A DNA stretch of 64,000 nt from Erinaceus europaeus (Eukaryota; Chordata; Mammalia; Eulipotyphla; Erinaceidae): positions 69,096,615 to 69,160,614 of the forward strand of contig NC_080179.1 of NCBI RefSeq assembly GCF_950295315.1. Direction: 5' to 3'. The translations under genes were made by a program, and so were the position numbers. Positions within the stretch are counted from its first letter, which is position 1. Every line of letters begins with the position of its first letter. Of this stretch, positions 1 through 9,469 are shown piece after piece. Below the pieces are notes generated by a model. The model saw only the letters and a program-made list of their open reading frames with translations, was not told the DNA's origin and searched no databases.

Positions 1-1583
1 TCAATCCTAGTAGACAACTGCATATTTAGAGTTTCCAGCTTACTGAGGGTTGCTTCCTTCTCAGTTAGAAGTTGTGTCAGGTGCTTCTTCTCTTCCATAC
101 TAGAAGATAAAATAGTTTTAGTTTCTCTGTCATCCATATCCATCTTCGCAATTTTCTTTTTGAGTTCCTCGATTTCAAGGTCTTTCTCCTCACTGATTTT
201 CACTAAAGAGTCATGTTTTTGCTGTAATTCCGAGGTTGTCACATTCCATGTATCTGACAGTTGTGCAATGGTTTCCTCATAGGCTTTGGCTTCTTCAGCC
301 CTTTTCTTTCTCAACTCACACAATTCTGCTTCCAGCTGTGCTGTTTTCCTTTCTAGAGCCTCCAAGTGACACTTTTTCTCTTGGGAATTCTGATGGTGAA
401 GAGCAACTGACTCTTCCACCTGATGCAGTATGGTTTCACAGGCTAAAATGGCACTCTCTTTTTCCAGTTTAAAATCAGAAGCAGCTTTCTTTAAAGCCTC
501 ACTGACCTGGAGCATTTCTGAAAGGTTTTGCTGCAGGTTTTTTACTACAGCCTCCTTCTCTTGAGTCATGTCCATGTTCTGCTTTTCTAGATCCTGAGCT
601 CTCTTTTCGGCATCCCTGAGGTCTCTGTTCAGTTGACTGATGACACTCTCGTTCTCACTCTTCTGTTGTCTCTCCCGATCTACAGCCAACAACAAATGCT
701 TTTCTGTTTCTTCACTTTGCTCACACAATTCTTGTAATTTTCTTCTTAATATTTCCTTGTCATTGATAACTTCCTTTAACTCTGTTTCTGTTGCCTTCAA
801 GTGAAATCTTAAGTCACTGAGTTCTGCATTCAGATCCTCCTTGTCTTTTGCAGCTGAGATTTTCAGTTGTTCATTCTCACAACTTACTTGGAAGAAAGAC
901 GACTCAAGTTGATTTTTCTGTTGACTCAGTGATGATCTTTCTCTCTCTAAAGCTTGGACATGTGTCTTTAATGCTAAAGTCTCCTGAGCAAGGTTGGCAT
1001 TCATTTGGTCTGAAGATAACTTCTCACTTAAGACTTTAATTGTATCTTCCATCTCTTGGATTATTTTTGTAGACTCTCCCTTTTCAGCTTGCAATGCATG
1101 TATAGTTTCTTCCATCTTGTGGACTTCTGAGTGATGATACACAATTTGGGGATCGTTGTCGCCTTCTTCTGCTTCTTCTGCTTCGTCGTCTTCGTCTTTC
1201 TGGATGGAAAGTGAAAGCCCTGAGGCACTCCATAAGAGTCCGGAAGAAAAAGGAGAAGAAGAAGAAGGAGAAGGAGAAGAAGAAGGAGAAGAAGGAGAAA
1301 GAGAAGAAGAATGTGAAGACCACTGATCTCTGTGAAACCCTACAGGCTCACACAGCTCTTCTGGACTCTTCCGGAGTGCCTCACTTTCAGTCCAGAAAGC
1401 CGTAGGCCAGGCTTCAATATCGTAGGTCAGAGCAGGAGATGCTTCTACCAGCACATCCTCTGTGTTCTCTGACACCGATGCCTTTCTCCAATGGGAAAGT
1501 TGGCCAGTGACACTCACCAGGCCTTGCCAGACTTGGCCAAGAACCTGGCCGAAGCTGGAATGCAGGTTTCCTAGCCACGACAT
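1..1583 (-). CDS. Intronless TRIP11 (GMAP-210)-like coiled-coil protein, N-terminal part; 3' end off the left edge
   Basis: The minus strand is open without a stop from the ATG at 1583-1581 to the window edge (527 complete codons). In-frame TAG codons at 1664-1662 and 1655-1653 support this start. Residues 1-37 (MSWLGNLHSSFGQVLGQ...) match the amphipathic ALPS membrane-curvature sensor at the GMAP-210 N-terminus. Residues about 89-117 are a Ser/Pro tract encoded by a CTT/CTC-rich repeat, and 130-144 are acidic. From about 153 a heptad-rich coiled coil aligns block by block with GMAP-210, for example KMEETIHALQAEKGEST, LNAELSDLRFHL and MEEKKHLTQLLTEKE. GMAP-210 is a cis-Golgi tether of about 1,979 residues encoded by many exons. 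The absence of introns implies a retrocopy, and several internal coil blocks are missing relative to the parent. By-eye identity is only about half in aligned blocks, yet no frameshift is seen, so I infer a maintained retrogene. Alternatives are a recent pseudogene broken beyond the edge or a very divergent exon. Homology is confident; function is inferred. Confidence 0.8.
   Translation of the reverse strand, partial: MSWLGNLHSSFGQVLGQVWQGLVSVTGQLSHWRKASVSENTEDVLVEASPALTYDIEAWPTAFWTESEALRKSPEELCEPVGFHRDQWSSHSSSLSPSSPSSSPSPSSSSPFSSGLLWSASGLSLSIQKDEDDEAEEAEEGDNDPQIVYHHSEVHKMEETIHALQAEKGESTKIIQEMEDTIKVLSEKLSSDQMNANLAQETLALKTHVQALERERSSLSQQKNQLESSFFQVSCENEQLKISAAKDKEDLNAELSDLRFHLKATETELKEVINDKEILRRKLQELCEQSEETEKHLLLAVDRERQQKSENESVISQLNRDLRDAEKRAQDLEKQNMDMTQEKEAVVKNLQQNLSEMLQVSEALKKAASDFKLEKESAILACETILHQVEESVALHHQNSQEKKCHLEALERKTAQLEAELCELRKKRAEEAKAYEETIAQLSDTWNVTTSELQQKHDSLVKISEEKDLEIEELKKKIAKMDMDDRETKTILSSSMEEKKHLTQLLTEKEATLSKLETLNMQLSTRI
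1204..1320 (-). repeat. In-frame CTT/CTC microsatellite encoding a Ser/Pro tract
   Basis: On the plus strand this is a GAA/GGA-rich run, densest at 1232-1312. On the minus strand it reads in frame as Ser and Pro codons (TCT, TCC, CCT) inside the TRIP11-like frame. The tract replaces part of the GMAP-210 region between the ALPS motif and the first coil. It looks like an expanded trinucleotide/hexanucleotide repeat and may be length-polymorphic. Confidence 0.7.
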
Positions 1584-1947
1584 CGAGGATTCATTAGCAA
1601 ACAGTTGAGCTCCGAGAGAAGCGTCGACCACAAGCAGACAGTCCCAAGTGTCCTAGACCCTCTAGCCAGAGGATTCAGGATCAACAAGTCTGAGCGCTGA
1701 CCTCATAGGTGAGGTTGCTTGGCAAAGGGGCTGAAGGCTTGTGCTTGGAGGGGTGGGGGGAAGGCTGCACTCAGGACTCCTCTGAGGTCATACCATGGGA
1801 GGCAGGGCATGGGGGTCAGCGCCTGGGGTGCGGTAGGGTGGGCCCGGGCGTTCTCTGAGGCAGGCCTCCCACCTGCTGCGTGGTTCTACCTGAAATTGTA
1901 GGTGTCTAACTGCGTTCTCAGGGATGCTTGGCTGGGCAAGAGATGAC
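1584..1947 (-). other. GC-rich 5' flank of the TRIP11-like gene: 5' UTR and possible promoter
   Basis: This is more GC-rich than the rest of the window, with scattered CpGs (1621-1626, 1692-1697, 1843-1850). Next to the start codon it probably contains retrocopied 5' UTR. On the minus strand a pyrimidine-rich run followed by CAG near 1735 resembles a splice acceptor, so an upstream non-coding exon is possible. No TATA box was recognised. The boundary between retrocopied and target DNA cannot be placed by eye. Confidence 0.35.
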
Positions 1948-2140
1948 ATGGGGCAGAAATCAGAGTGAAGCGTATCTGGAGTTCATAAGCCACATTGTAA
2001 ATGGTTTAGACCTTGTGGACTATAAAGTTTTACTCAGATGTCCCCTAGTCTTTTTTTTTTCTTTTTCTGCTCCAATTATAAATGACATCAATTTCTTCTC
2101 ACTTGGTGACTGCATCGAGGAATGCCACTGATGTTTGAAC
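1948..2140 (+). repeat. Unidentified ~190-bp repeat, copy 1
   Basis: The stretch from CATGGGGCAGAAATC to CTGATGTTTG recurs in the same orientation at 4958-5150 with roughly 90% identity, while the sequences outside both copies differ. The family is unknown to me. It could be a short transposon or an L1-derived fragment. Confidence 0.55.
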
Positions 2141-2466
2141 CTTAATTTTGTAGCCTGCCACCTAACTATATTGTTTAGTAATTTTCAGGAGTTTCCTACT
2201 GGGTTCTTTTGGCCTTTTTATGCATATGATAATATCATGCAAATAGTGAAAGTTTGACTTATTCTTTCCCAGTCTTTATCACTTTCACCCTTTTCTCTTG
2301 TCTAATTGGTATGCCTAGAAGTTCCAACTCTGTGCTGAGTAATAATTGCAGATAACGGGTAGCCCATATTGCACCCTACTAAAGAAGGACTGATTGATTT
2401 CTCATTCTCTCCATTGAACATGATGTGATGTTGGCTAGTTTGAGGAAATGTCCATGTATGCCCATT
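2140..2466 (-). mobile_element. LINE-1 ORF2 fragment (antisense)
   Basis: Read on the plus strand, this matches the typical antisense of the L1 reverse-transcriptase region: 'TAGCCTGCCACC', 'ATATCATGCAAATAGTGAAAG' split over the motif, and 'CTCCATTGAACATGATG'. It is degenerate and not coding. Confidence 0.65.
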
Positions 2467-3082
2467 TATTTTTATTTTATTAGTGATTTAATAATCAATA
2501 AGGTGGTGGGATAGGAGGGATACAAGTCCACACAATTCCCACCACCAGAGGTCCGTATTCCCTCCCCTCTGTTGGAAGCTTCCCTATTCTTTATCCCTCT
2601 GGGAGTAAGGACCAAAGATCTTTATGAGGCGCAGAAGGTGGGAAGTCTGGCTTCTGTAATTGCTTCCCTGTTGGACATACACTTTGACAGGTCGGTCCGT
2701 ACACCAAGCCTGTCTCTATCTTTCCCTGGTGCAGTAGGGCTCTGGGGAGGTGGAGTTCTAGGACTCACGGTCTACTGTCCAGGGAAGGTTGATGTCATGG
2801 TAGCTTCTGCAACTTGGTGGCTGAAAAGCACTGAGATAGAAAGCAGAACAAATGATTTAGGAATCAGGAACCTAAAGGAAATAATACAGCTTCATGTTGG
2901 AAGAAGTTAGGAAGTCTATTTTAGGTATTTTCCAAAGGGCCCATGACTTTACTAATATTTGCCTAAGCCCGGTAGCTAACATGCAGGGAGCTGAACATTT
3001 TGATGGTGTCAGAGTTGAAAATAGGACTAAAAAGCTGGATCAGGGCAGAAAGTAGTTCCCAAATATGGGAAAAGTCTATAAA
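2467..3082 (-). mobile_element. LINE-1 3' end (antisense)
   Basis: This shares the L1 3'-UTR signature found repeatedly in the window: ATTCCCACCACCAGA, TATCCCTCTGGGAGTA, GGCTTCTGTAATTGCTTCCC and AACTTGGTGGCTGAAAAG. The opposite strand shows the same order in the sense copies at 5.3-6.2 kb and 34.8-35.8 kb. Confidence 0.75.
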
Positions 3083-3165
3083 TGGTGGCTGAACTCAGGT
3101 CCTTGCACATTGTAACATGTGTACTCAACCAGGTGTGCTACCTACCCTACGGCTCCTGAAAACTG
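3083..3165 (-). mobile_element. SINE family B, 5' head fragment (antisense)
   Basis: GGTCCTTGCACATTGTAACATG followed by CAACCAGGTGTGCTACC is the reverse complement of the B-family tRNA-like head. Only about 80 bases remain. Confidence 0.6.
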
Positions 3166-3536
3166 AGAAATTTTACACATGGATCAAAACCTGTGTTTAC
3201 TGGAAACCACTAGTCCTCCAATAGAAAATATAAATGGACAATATGAAAATATTTTCTCTCTTAGGGAGTAACATATTTCTTTGCTTTCCTTTTGTTATAA
3301 AACTCATTCCCAGATTAGAAAAAGGTTGCAATTGGGCTAAAGAGAGGATATTTGTTCCGCTCATGCTTTGGACCCCCACCTCACCAGAGCTCGGGGCTTT
3401 GCTGCACTTCATTTTTCACCCGTGAGCACTCTGTGTGCACTGCTGTCTGGGGAGAGGAAAGATACTTTTTTTTGCAATCACAGTCAGTGACAGGAAAATG
3501 ACATATAAGGAGCATCAGAATATAAAGATGGAGAGC

Positions 3537-3650
3537 CTGGGAGGTGGCATAGGGCAGAAAGCATGGGACTCTCAATTTCTAGAAGGTCCTCAGCATTCTG
3601 TATCTCGGAGTGGTGCTTCCTCTGCCATAAATAATTAAATACATATAGAC
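3537..3650 (+). mobile_element. SINE family D, degenerate copy
   Basis: The head GGGAGGTGGCATAGGGCAG resembles the D-type head at 30.69 kb (GGGAGGTGGCGCAGTGGAT). A short decayed body and an ATAAATAATTAAAT tail follow. Confidence 0.4.
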
Positions 3651-3656
3651 AGGTCT

Positions 3657-3945
3657 GGGGAGTTGGGCGGTAGCACAGCAGTTAATCGCAGGTGGCGCAA
3701 AGCACAAGGACCTTCATAAGGATTCCAGTTCAAACCCCTGGCTCCCCACCTGCAGGGTAGTGACTTCACAGGCAATGAAGCAGATCTGCAGGTGTCTATC
3801 TTTCTCTCTCCTTCTCTGTCTTCCCGTCTCCATTTCTCTGTGTCCTATCCAACAATGATGACATCAATAACAACAACTATAATAACCAGAACAGTAAAAC
3901 AAGGGCAACAAAAAGGGAATAAATAAAAATAAATAACTATAAAAA
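3657..3945 (+). mobile_element. SINE family A, near full length
   Basis: It has the head GGGCGGTAGCACAGC, a B-box-like GTTCAAACCCC, the CCCCACCTGCAGGG core, CT-rich and CTATCCAACAATG segments, and an ACAACTATAATAACC to AATAAATAAAAATAAAT tail. Confidence 0.85.
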
Positions 3946-4164
3946 AACTTTAAAAAAGACATATGACTAATGAAGATACTCAGATATTTTTGATATTTGA
4001 ACTAGATGACTTTTGAACTAGATGATATTTTGATATTTGAACTAGATGGCAGTGTTGGGACATTTTAGTCCATTTCATTAAAATGTCTTTTTTTTTTTTT
4101 TTTTTTGTCACTGTTTCGGTTAGTACTTACCAACTCCTATCCTGAATAACTCATATTACCTTAG

Positions 4165-4345
4165 CTGATATTTGTTGGTATTTTCTACATGGCCAGCACT
4201 GTGCTGAACTCTAGACTTTGTTTTAGCTAATTAAAATGATGAAAGCATTAGTCCCATTTAGCAGATAATAGAATTAAGGGGCCAAAACAGTTAAGCTAGT
4301 TGACGATGTTTCTGTAGTAAGTAAGTGTAGAGCAGGTCTGCCTCC
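4165..4345 (-). mobile_element. MIR element (antisense)
   Basis: CCAGCACTGTGCTGAACTC, CCCATTTAGCAGATAATAG, GGCCAAAACAGTTAAG and AGAGCAGGTCTGCC follow the antisense order of the MIR consensus. This is an ancient relic shared by placental mammals. Confidence 0.7.
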
Positions 4346-4375
4346 TCTACAGTCCTTGTCCTTAAATATCAGATG

Positions 4376-4378
<3 letters not shown>

Positions 4379-4411
<33 letters not shown>

Positions 4412-4628
4412 TCCTCCTCCTCACTACTATTACTTCTTCTTCTTCCTCCTCCTTTCCTTCTTCTTCTTCTTCTTCTTCTTCTTCTTCTTCTTCTTCTTCT
4501 TCTTCTTCTTCTCCTTCTCCTTCTCCTTCTCCTTCTCCTTCTCCTTCTCCTTCTCCTTCTCCTTCTCCTTCTCCTTCTCCTTCTCCTTCTCCTTCTTCTT
4601 CTTCTTCTTCTTCTTCTTCTTCTTCTCC
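4379..4628. repeat. Polypyrimidine microsatellite: (CT)n, (CTT)n, (CCTTCT)n
   Basis: A (CT)n run (4379-4406) leads into CTC/CTT triplets, a (CTT)n block from about 4459, a hexamer block alternating CTT and CTC (about 4510-4592) and a final (CTT)n block. Every base from 4440 to 4627 is a pyrimidine on the plus strand. Long open frames across it are artefacts of the repeat. Confidence 0.95.
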
Positions 4629-4957
4629 TAGCATCTCTTTCTCTCTGCTAGACTAGCTTGCTTGAATGCAGTCTCTGCTCTTGTTTATTTGATAGCTCAT
4701 CAGATATTCTCAGTGTCTGACTCAGTGGCTAAAGTGATTTGTGTTAAGCAAGTGATAGATGAAATAAAGCCCTGCAGAGGACTTAAAGCCCTCAGGGAAA
4801 AAATTTTTTCGTCATAGTTTATCAGTCAGTGTCTATAACTGATAAAGTTGCTCTAAGCTAAGAAACGTTGAGTTTATAAAATGACCCATTGATCAGGAAC
4901 AAGCATAACGATTTATAAATATTAACTAAATACTATTCCACTTCCCATTTAGAACCA

Positions 4958-5150
4958 TGGGGCAGAAATCTGAGTGAAATATATCTGGAGTTTATAAGCT
5001 ACATTGTATATTGTTTAGACCTCATGGACTATAAATTTTTACTCAGATGTCTCCTAGTGTTTGTTTGTTTTTTCCCCCTGCTACAATTATAAATGACATC
5101 AATTTCTTCTTACTTGGTGACTGCATAGAGGAATGCCAGTGATGTTTGTA
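4958..5150 (+). repeat. Unidentified ~190-bp repeat, copy 2
   Basis: This is the direct-orientation partner of 1948-2140. It starts CATGGGGCAGAAATCTGAG and ends at TGATGTTTGTACC. Confidence 0.55.
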
Positions 5151-5155
5151 CCTAA

Positions 5156-5289
5156 ATTTGGCCCTACCTTACTAAGTGGGGCACATGCCTGGCTATGCAC
5201 ATAGCCTGGGCTTGAATCCTGATTCCACATGTGAATGAAAAGGCACCTGGGGAAGACTGTGTCCTTTGGGACGTGCCAAACAGATGGCA
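5156..5289 (+). mobile_element. Degenerate tRNA-like SINE fragment
   Basis: GGGGCACATGCCTGGCTATGC, then GGCTTGAATCCTGATTCC (B-box-like) and a GGGGAAGACTG segment suggest a decayed C/D-type SINE. The family is uncertain. Confidence 0.3.
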
Positions 5290-6237
5290 CTGGAGGTGAT
5301 CATACTTAGCGAAATAAGTAAAGAGATGAAAGACAACTACTGACGGTTTTACTCAGATGTGAAATCTAGAGACCTGATACATGTGGATTTTCAAAAACAA
5401 ACGAACAAACAAAACAAAAACAGAATCAAGCAAACTGTTTCTATAGGTTCCACTTTCCCATATGCCTCTCCCAATCCATATCAAATAATATTGCATCTGC
5501 CGATCACAACCTAACCAACGCAATGATTGCCACCTCAACATGCTTCACTTCAGACTGTGTCCAGAGACTTCACATGTGGAATGACAACCCTTCATTACTC
5601 GGGTGAGACTTTTCCTTTCATAGTATACTCTAATTCCATCTCAGGTGGTTCACTTTCTAACAAAGTCCCAAAACCTAGATATACACCAGTTTCTGTGAGA
5701 GAGAGCATATGTTCACACGTATCTATAAACTACTGCAAAATATATACCTGAAAGCAGAAGTACACTAGAGCATGCAGGGAATACCCCCCTAACACTTCCT
5801 CTCCACTATTCCAAGCTTTGGGTCCATGATTGCTCAACAATTTGTTTGGCTTCGTATGTTAACTCTCTTTTCAGTCACCAGGTTCCAGATGCCATCAGGA
5901 TGCTGGCCAGGCTTCCCTGGACTGAAGACCCCACCAATGTGTCCTGGAGCTCAGCTTCCCCAGAGACACACCCTACTAGGGAAAGAGAGAGGCAGACTGG
6001 GAGTATGGACCGACCAGTCAACGCCCATGTTCAGCGGGGAAGCAATTACAGAAGCCAGACCTTCTACCTTCTGCAACCCACAATGACCCTGGGTCCATGC
6101 TTCCAGAGGGATGGAGAATGGGAAAGCTATCAGGGGAGGGGGTGGGATATGGAGATTGGGTGGTGGGAATTGTGTGGAGTTGTACCCCTCCTACCCTATG
6201 GTTTTGTTAATTAATTCTTTCTTAAATAAAAAAAAGA
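5290..6237 (+). mobile_element. LINE-1: end of ORF2 plus 3' UTR (sense)
   Basis: It opens with ATACTTAGCGAAATAAGTAAAG, the usual final coding part of L1 ORF2, followed by about 870 bases of 3' UTR. That UTR includes GGGGTGGGATATGGAG, GGTGGGAATTGTGTGGAG and an A-rich AAATAAAAAAAAG tail at 6226-6237. It is 5'-truncated. Confidence 0.8.
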
Positions 6238-7118
6238 CTTAGGAGAATTTTGATGGCTGTCTTTGGGAGGTAGAAGGATGGCAACGTAGAGGTTTGTTGG
6301 TGGGTGTGGTGTGAAACTATCCTCTGTGATTCTACAGTCTTGTAACCCATTATAATCACAAATACAGTGAATAAAAAAGAAGTCACACATTTAGAGTGAA
6401 AGCAGAGGACAGTGAGGACCAAAGCCGTGGAATGGATAGTGTTCTGAGTGCTACTGACCCATGATATTTAGACTGGGGGTGGGGGAGGAGCATATTGTAG
6501 GAAGTCACAGCTGTCCCCCAGAAAAAGTTGGCTTGACAGAACTGAGTCAGTAGTTGTTTAAGCTAGTTCAGTAGTTAGTGGTTAACTTAAGTTCCTAGTG
6601 ATCTGGTTAAAGGCCATTGATGGCTTTTGATGACTTGCATGTTCTCAAGCAGTGGCTCTCAGCAAAGAGAACTCAAGAGTAATTACATGTCAGAAATACC
6701 TGGCTTCATAGTGGGGTGCGATCAGACTTGTGAACTGCACCTTAATCCATTTAACCTCTTTTCTCCTCTTGCTTGCATGAAACCAAGCTCACTGGAAGAA
6801 TCTTTTAAGCCGTTTCTTTTTATCCCCTCACCTTAGGACATTTCAATTCTGGTAATCCTCTTTTCAATCTTCTTCCTCTTTGAACTGTGCCTCTCAATAC
6901 CTCAAAAACATCAGTATTTACATTTATTCTTTCAAATTTTTTCTTGGGCAAATAAAAGTTTAGACTCTCTACAGGCATAGCTACTATAGGATGCTAATGA
7001 GAACTGTTTAATAGGATCCATTATGCTGAAAATATGCTGAAATACAGACTGGAGATTATAGATTATAAAGAACTTTCTAGCTTATGTGCCTTAACTCTGC
7101 CTTTGAATCACTCCATAT
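6238..7118. other. Non-repetitive or unrecognised sequence
   Basis: The section at 6270-6385 (TTCTACAGTCTTGTAACCC, then AATAAAAAAG) resembles another L1 3' end. The rest shows no recognisable gene or repeat. The short open frame at 6627-6836 has no family signature. Confidence 0.4.
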
Positions 7119-7131
7119 AAAAATCTTTTAT

Positions 7132-7422
7132 GTGGGAGCCGGGCGGTAGCGCAGCGGGTTAAGCGCAGGTGGTGTTAAGCGCAAGGACCATCATGAGGAT
7201 CCCGCTTCGAGCCCCCGGCTCCCCACCTGCAGGGGAGTCGCTTCATAGGTGGTGAAGCAGGTCTGCAGGTGTCTGTCTTTCTCTCCTCCTCTCTGTCTTC
7301 CCCTCCTCTCTTCATTTCTCTCTGTCCTAGCCAACAAAGACGACATCAACTACAACAACAATAAAAATTAAAAAAAGACAACAAGGGCAACAAAAGGGAA
7401 GATAAATAAATAAAATTACAAA
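7132..7422 (+). mobile_element. SINE family A, full length with target-site duplication
   Basis: The complete head GGGCGGTAGCGCAGCGGGTT, TTCGAGCCCCCGGC, the CTGCAGGGGAGTCGCTTC core and an A-rich tail are present. It is flanked by the 13-bp direct repeat AAAAATCTTTTAT at 7119-7131 and 7423-7435, so the insertion boundaries are well defined. Confidence 0.92.
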
Positions 7423-7774
7423 AAAAATCTTTTATTTATAGAATGCAGTGAATTTTCAACTCTAATGAACCAAATAGTGAGTTGTTACCCAGTACAAGCA
7501 AGTGGGATTATTATTCCAAGTGTGATTTTTATTTGTAAAAATATTTACTTATTGATTGAAGAGAGATATGCAAAAAATAAGTATTTCTTCAGTGGAAGGG
7601 ATAGAACTCAGTTGTATCAATGTCTCCTAGGCCAGTAGGTATGATTTATAAATCTTGTTGACTGTTTTATAGAAGAAGGAAGGAAGGAAATCAATACTCT
7701 CAAATCTGTGGAGATCTGAGCATAGGGTAACTCTAGTTGCAGGATGCAAAAAAAGAAGCTGTCTTATAGAAATA

Positions 7775-7977
7775 TATGATGGCATGAGCAAAGACCCAAT
7801 TTCAAATCCTAGTCTCCTCTGGGTGGGCGGCTTCATGAGTGGTAGAGTAGTTCTGCATGTGTCTTTCTTTTCTTTCTCTCTTTCCCTTCTTCCTTCCTTC
7901 CTCTCCACCAGAGGCATCACTAGAACTTGGTGCCAGCATGACTACTCTAGCACTTTTAGTGGATATTTTTTTAAAAA
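7775..7977 (+). mobile_element. Degenerate SINE (B-like) with CT-rich body
   Basis: GGGCGGCTTCATGAGTGGTAGAGTAG, the CTGCATGTGTC segment and a CT-rich stretch match the B body in diverged form. GGTGCCAGCATGACTAC is a decayed 3' region. Confidence 0.45.
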
Positions 7978-8130
7978 AATAAAGACAGAAATAGGAAGAG
8001 AAAGGGAGATACCTGAAGCCCTATTTCTTTGCTTGTGAAGTTTCCCACTACAGGTGGGGACTGCGGATTTGAACCCATGTCCTTGTACATGGTAATATAT
8101 GTGCTCTACCAGGTACACCATTGCCTGGCC
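7978..8130 (-). mobile_element. SINE family B (antisense)
   Basis: GAAGTTTCCCACTACAGGTGG, GAACCCATGTCCTTGTACATG and CTCTACCAGGTACACCATTG give the reverse complement of the B core and head. Confidence 0.65.
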
Positions 8131-8335
8131 TGAGGAGGTATCTTCCCTTCTCCCTATTTATCTCTATCTCTTTGTCCTACCCTCAATTAGGAAGAGGAAG
8201 AGGGGGAGGGGACAGGGAAAGGGAGGGTTTGGGAGAGGGAGTGGGAAAGGGAGAGAGAGAACACCACTGCTGGGAATGGTGGAACTGTGCAGGCATGGAA
8301 CCCCAGCAATAACCATGGTGGCAAAGAAATAAAGA
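8131..8335 (+). mobile_element. SINE family B-long 3' part with GA-rich expansion
   Basis: The CTTTGTCCTACCCTCAAT segment precedes a GA-rich run (8190-8262). AACACCACTGCTGGGAATGG and CCCCAGCAATAACCATGGTGG then match the 3' block seen in other long B copies. Confidence 0.55.
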
Positions 8336-8885
8336 GAAAGTGTGCTCACACCTAGTGAGTGTCTGCTTTTCTTAGATCTCTCAGAAACAACTGTTCTGTG
8401 GAGGGAGGTATGCCAAAACTTCACTGTGCTCTCAGCAACAGCCCTTGTGGGGAAGAAAGGGAGAGTTAGCAGAGCATGTTAGCCAGCTGTGTGGGTGTGA
8501 GGTTACATGATGACCTCGATTTAATCCCTCAGGGAGAGGCTAGAATCAGAAGGGTTTTCAAAGTTGTCCTGAAATGATGCAAGTTCCTCCAGAATGTGTG
8601 TGTGGGGTGGTGGTGGGGGGGTGGGCAGTGTAGAGGCAGGAGGGGTGCAGCCTACCTTGGAAGAGGAAGGTCTCTTTCATGTCTCGGTGAGGGATTTAGC
8701 TCCGAACTCTCACTTGTCAGCCCCTTAATAACCAACATGGGAAAAAATTTCCTCAGGCCTTATTGAGGGAGTGGACAGCCCACCACAGACTTGCTCTAGC
8801 CACTACTGCAAGAGTATAGTACACTTGCCTTGTCTGATCATCCTGCCATCCTGGGCTCAGCTTCTCCATGATACCATATTAGTTT
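8336..8885. other. No recognisable gene or repeat
   Basis: Apart from a short G/T-rich run (8600-8632), I see no family signature in this stretch. Confidence 0.5.
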
Positions 8886-8889
8886 ACTA

Positions 8890-9210
8890 GGACGTGGGGA
8901 GGAAGGTAACTCACCCGGTAGAGTGCACACATTACCATGCATAAAGACTCTGGTTCAAGTACCAGACCACAAAACGGTGAGTGCCTGTGGGTTTGGGAGA
9001 TAGATGTTTCAGAGACGTTGATGATGCACCTGGTTGAGCCCACGTGTTACAACGTGAAAGGAACCTGGTTCAAGAGCCCCTGGTCTCCACCTATGGGGGA
9101 AAGTTTTGAAAGTGGTGAAGCAGGGCTGCGGGTGTCTCTCTTTGTATCTTCCCCTTCCCTCCTGATTTCTGGCTGTCTCTATATAATAAATAAAGATAAT
9201 GAAACAAATG
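8890..9210 (+). mobile_element. Two SINE family B copies, nested or adjacent
   Basis: A first B head (8890-8990, CACCCGGTAGAGTGCACAC) is followed at about 9009 by a second head, GCACCTGGTTGAGCCCACG. The second copy has a full core and an ATAATAAATAAAGATAATG tail. Confidence 0.7.
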
Positions 9211-9249
9211 AAAAAAGGAATAGAAGCTTCATGGACAGTGGACTATAAT

Positions 9250-9460
9250 ATCTCTTGTTATCTCTCTGTCTCTCTACCTATATCTGTCTCTCATCAGCTA
9301 AAATAAAAAGGCCACACCTGCAGGGGGAAATCTTCACCAGTGGTGAAGCAGGCCTACAGGTCTCTCACTTCATCTTTATCTCCTCTCCCCCTCTTGATAT
9401 CTGACTGTCTTTATCAAATAAATAAAGATAATAAATTTTTTTAAACAAGCAAAGGAAAGG
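9250..9460 (+). mobile_element. SINE family B, 5'-truncated
   Basis: CACACCTGCAGGGGGAAATC, AGTGGTGAAGCAGGCC, a CT-rich segment and ATCAAATAAATAAAGATAAT define the B body and tail without a head. Confidence 0.65.
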
Positions 9461-9469
9461 AAAAGAAAG

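Noticed and set aside
4356..4651. Three long frames with Leu-, Ser/Phe- or Glu-rich products
   Set aside because: They are translations of the polypyrimidine microsatellite in different phases and have no non-repeat coding sequence.
5826..6214. 86- and 122-codon plus-strand frames
   Set aside because: They lie in an L1 3' UTR; the same peptides recur in other L1 copies (35.4 and 41.3-41.7 kb).
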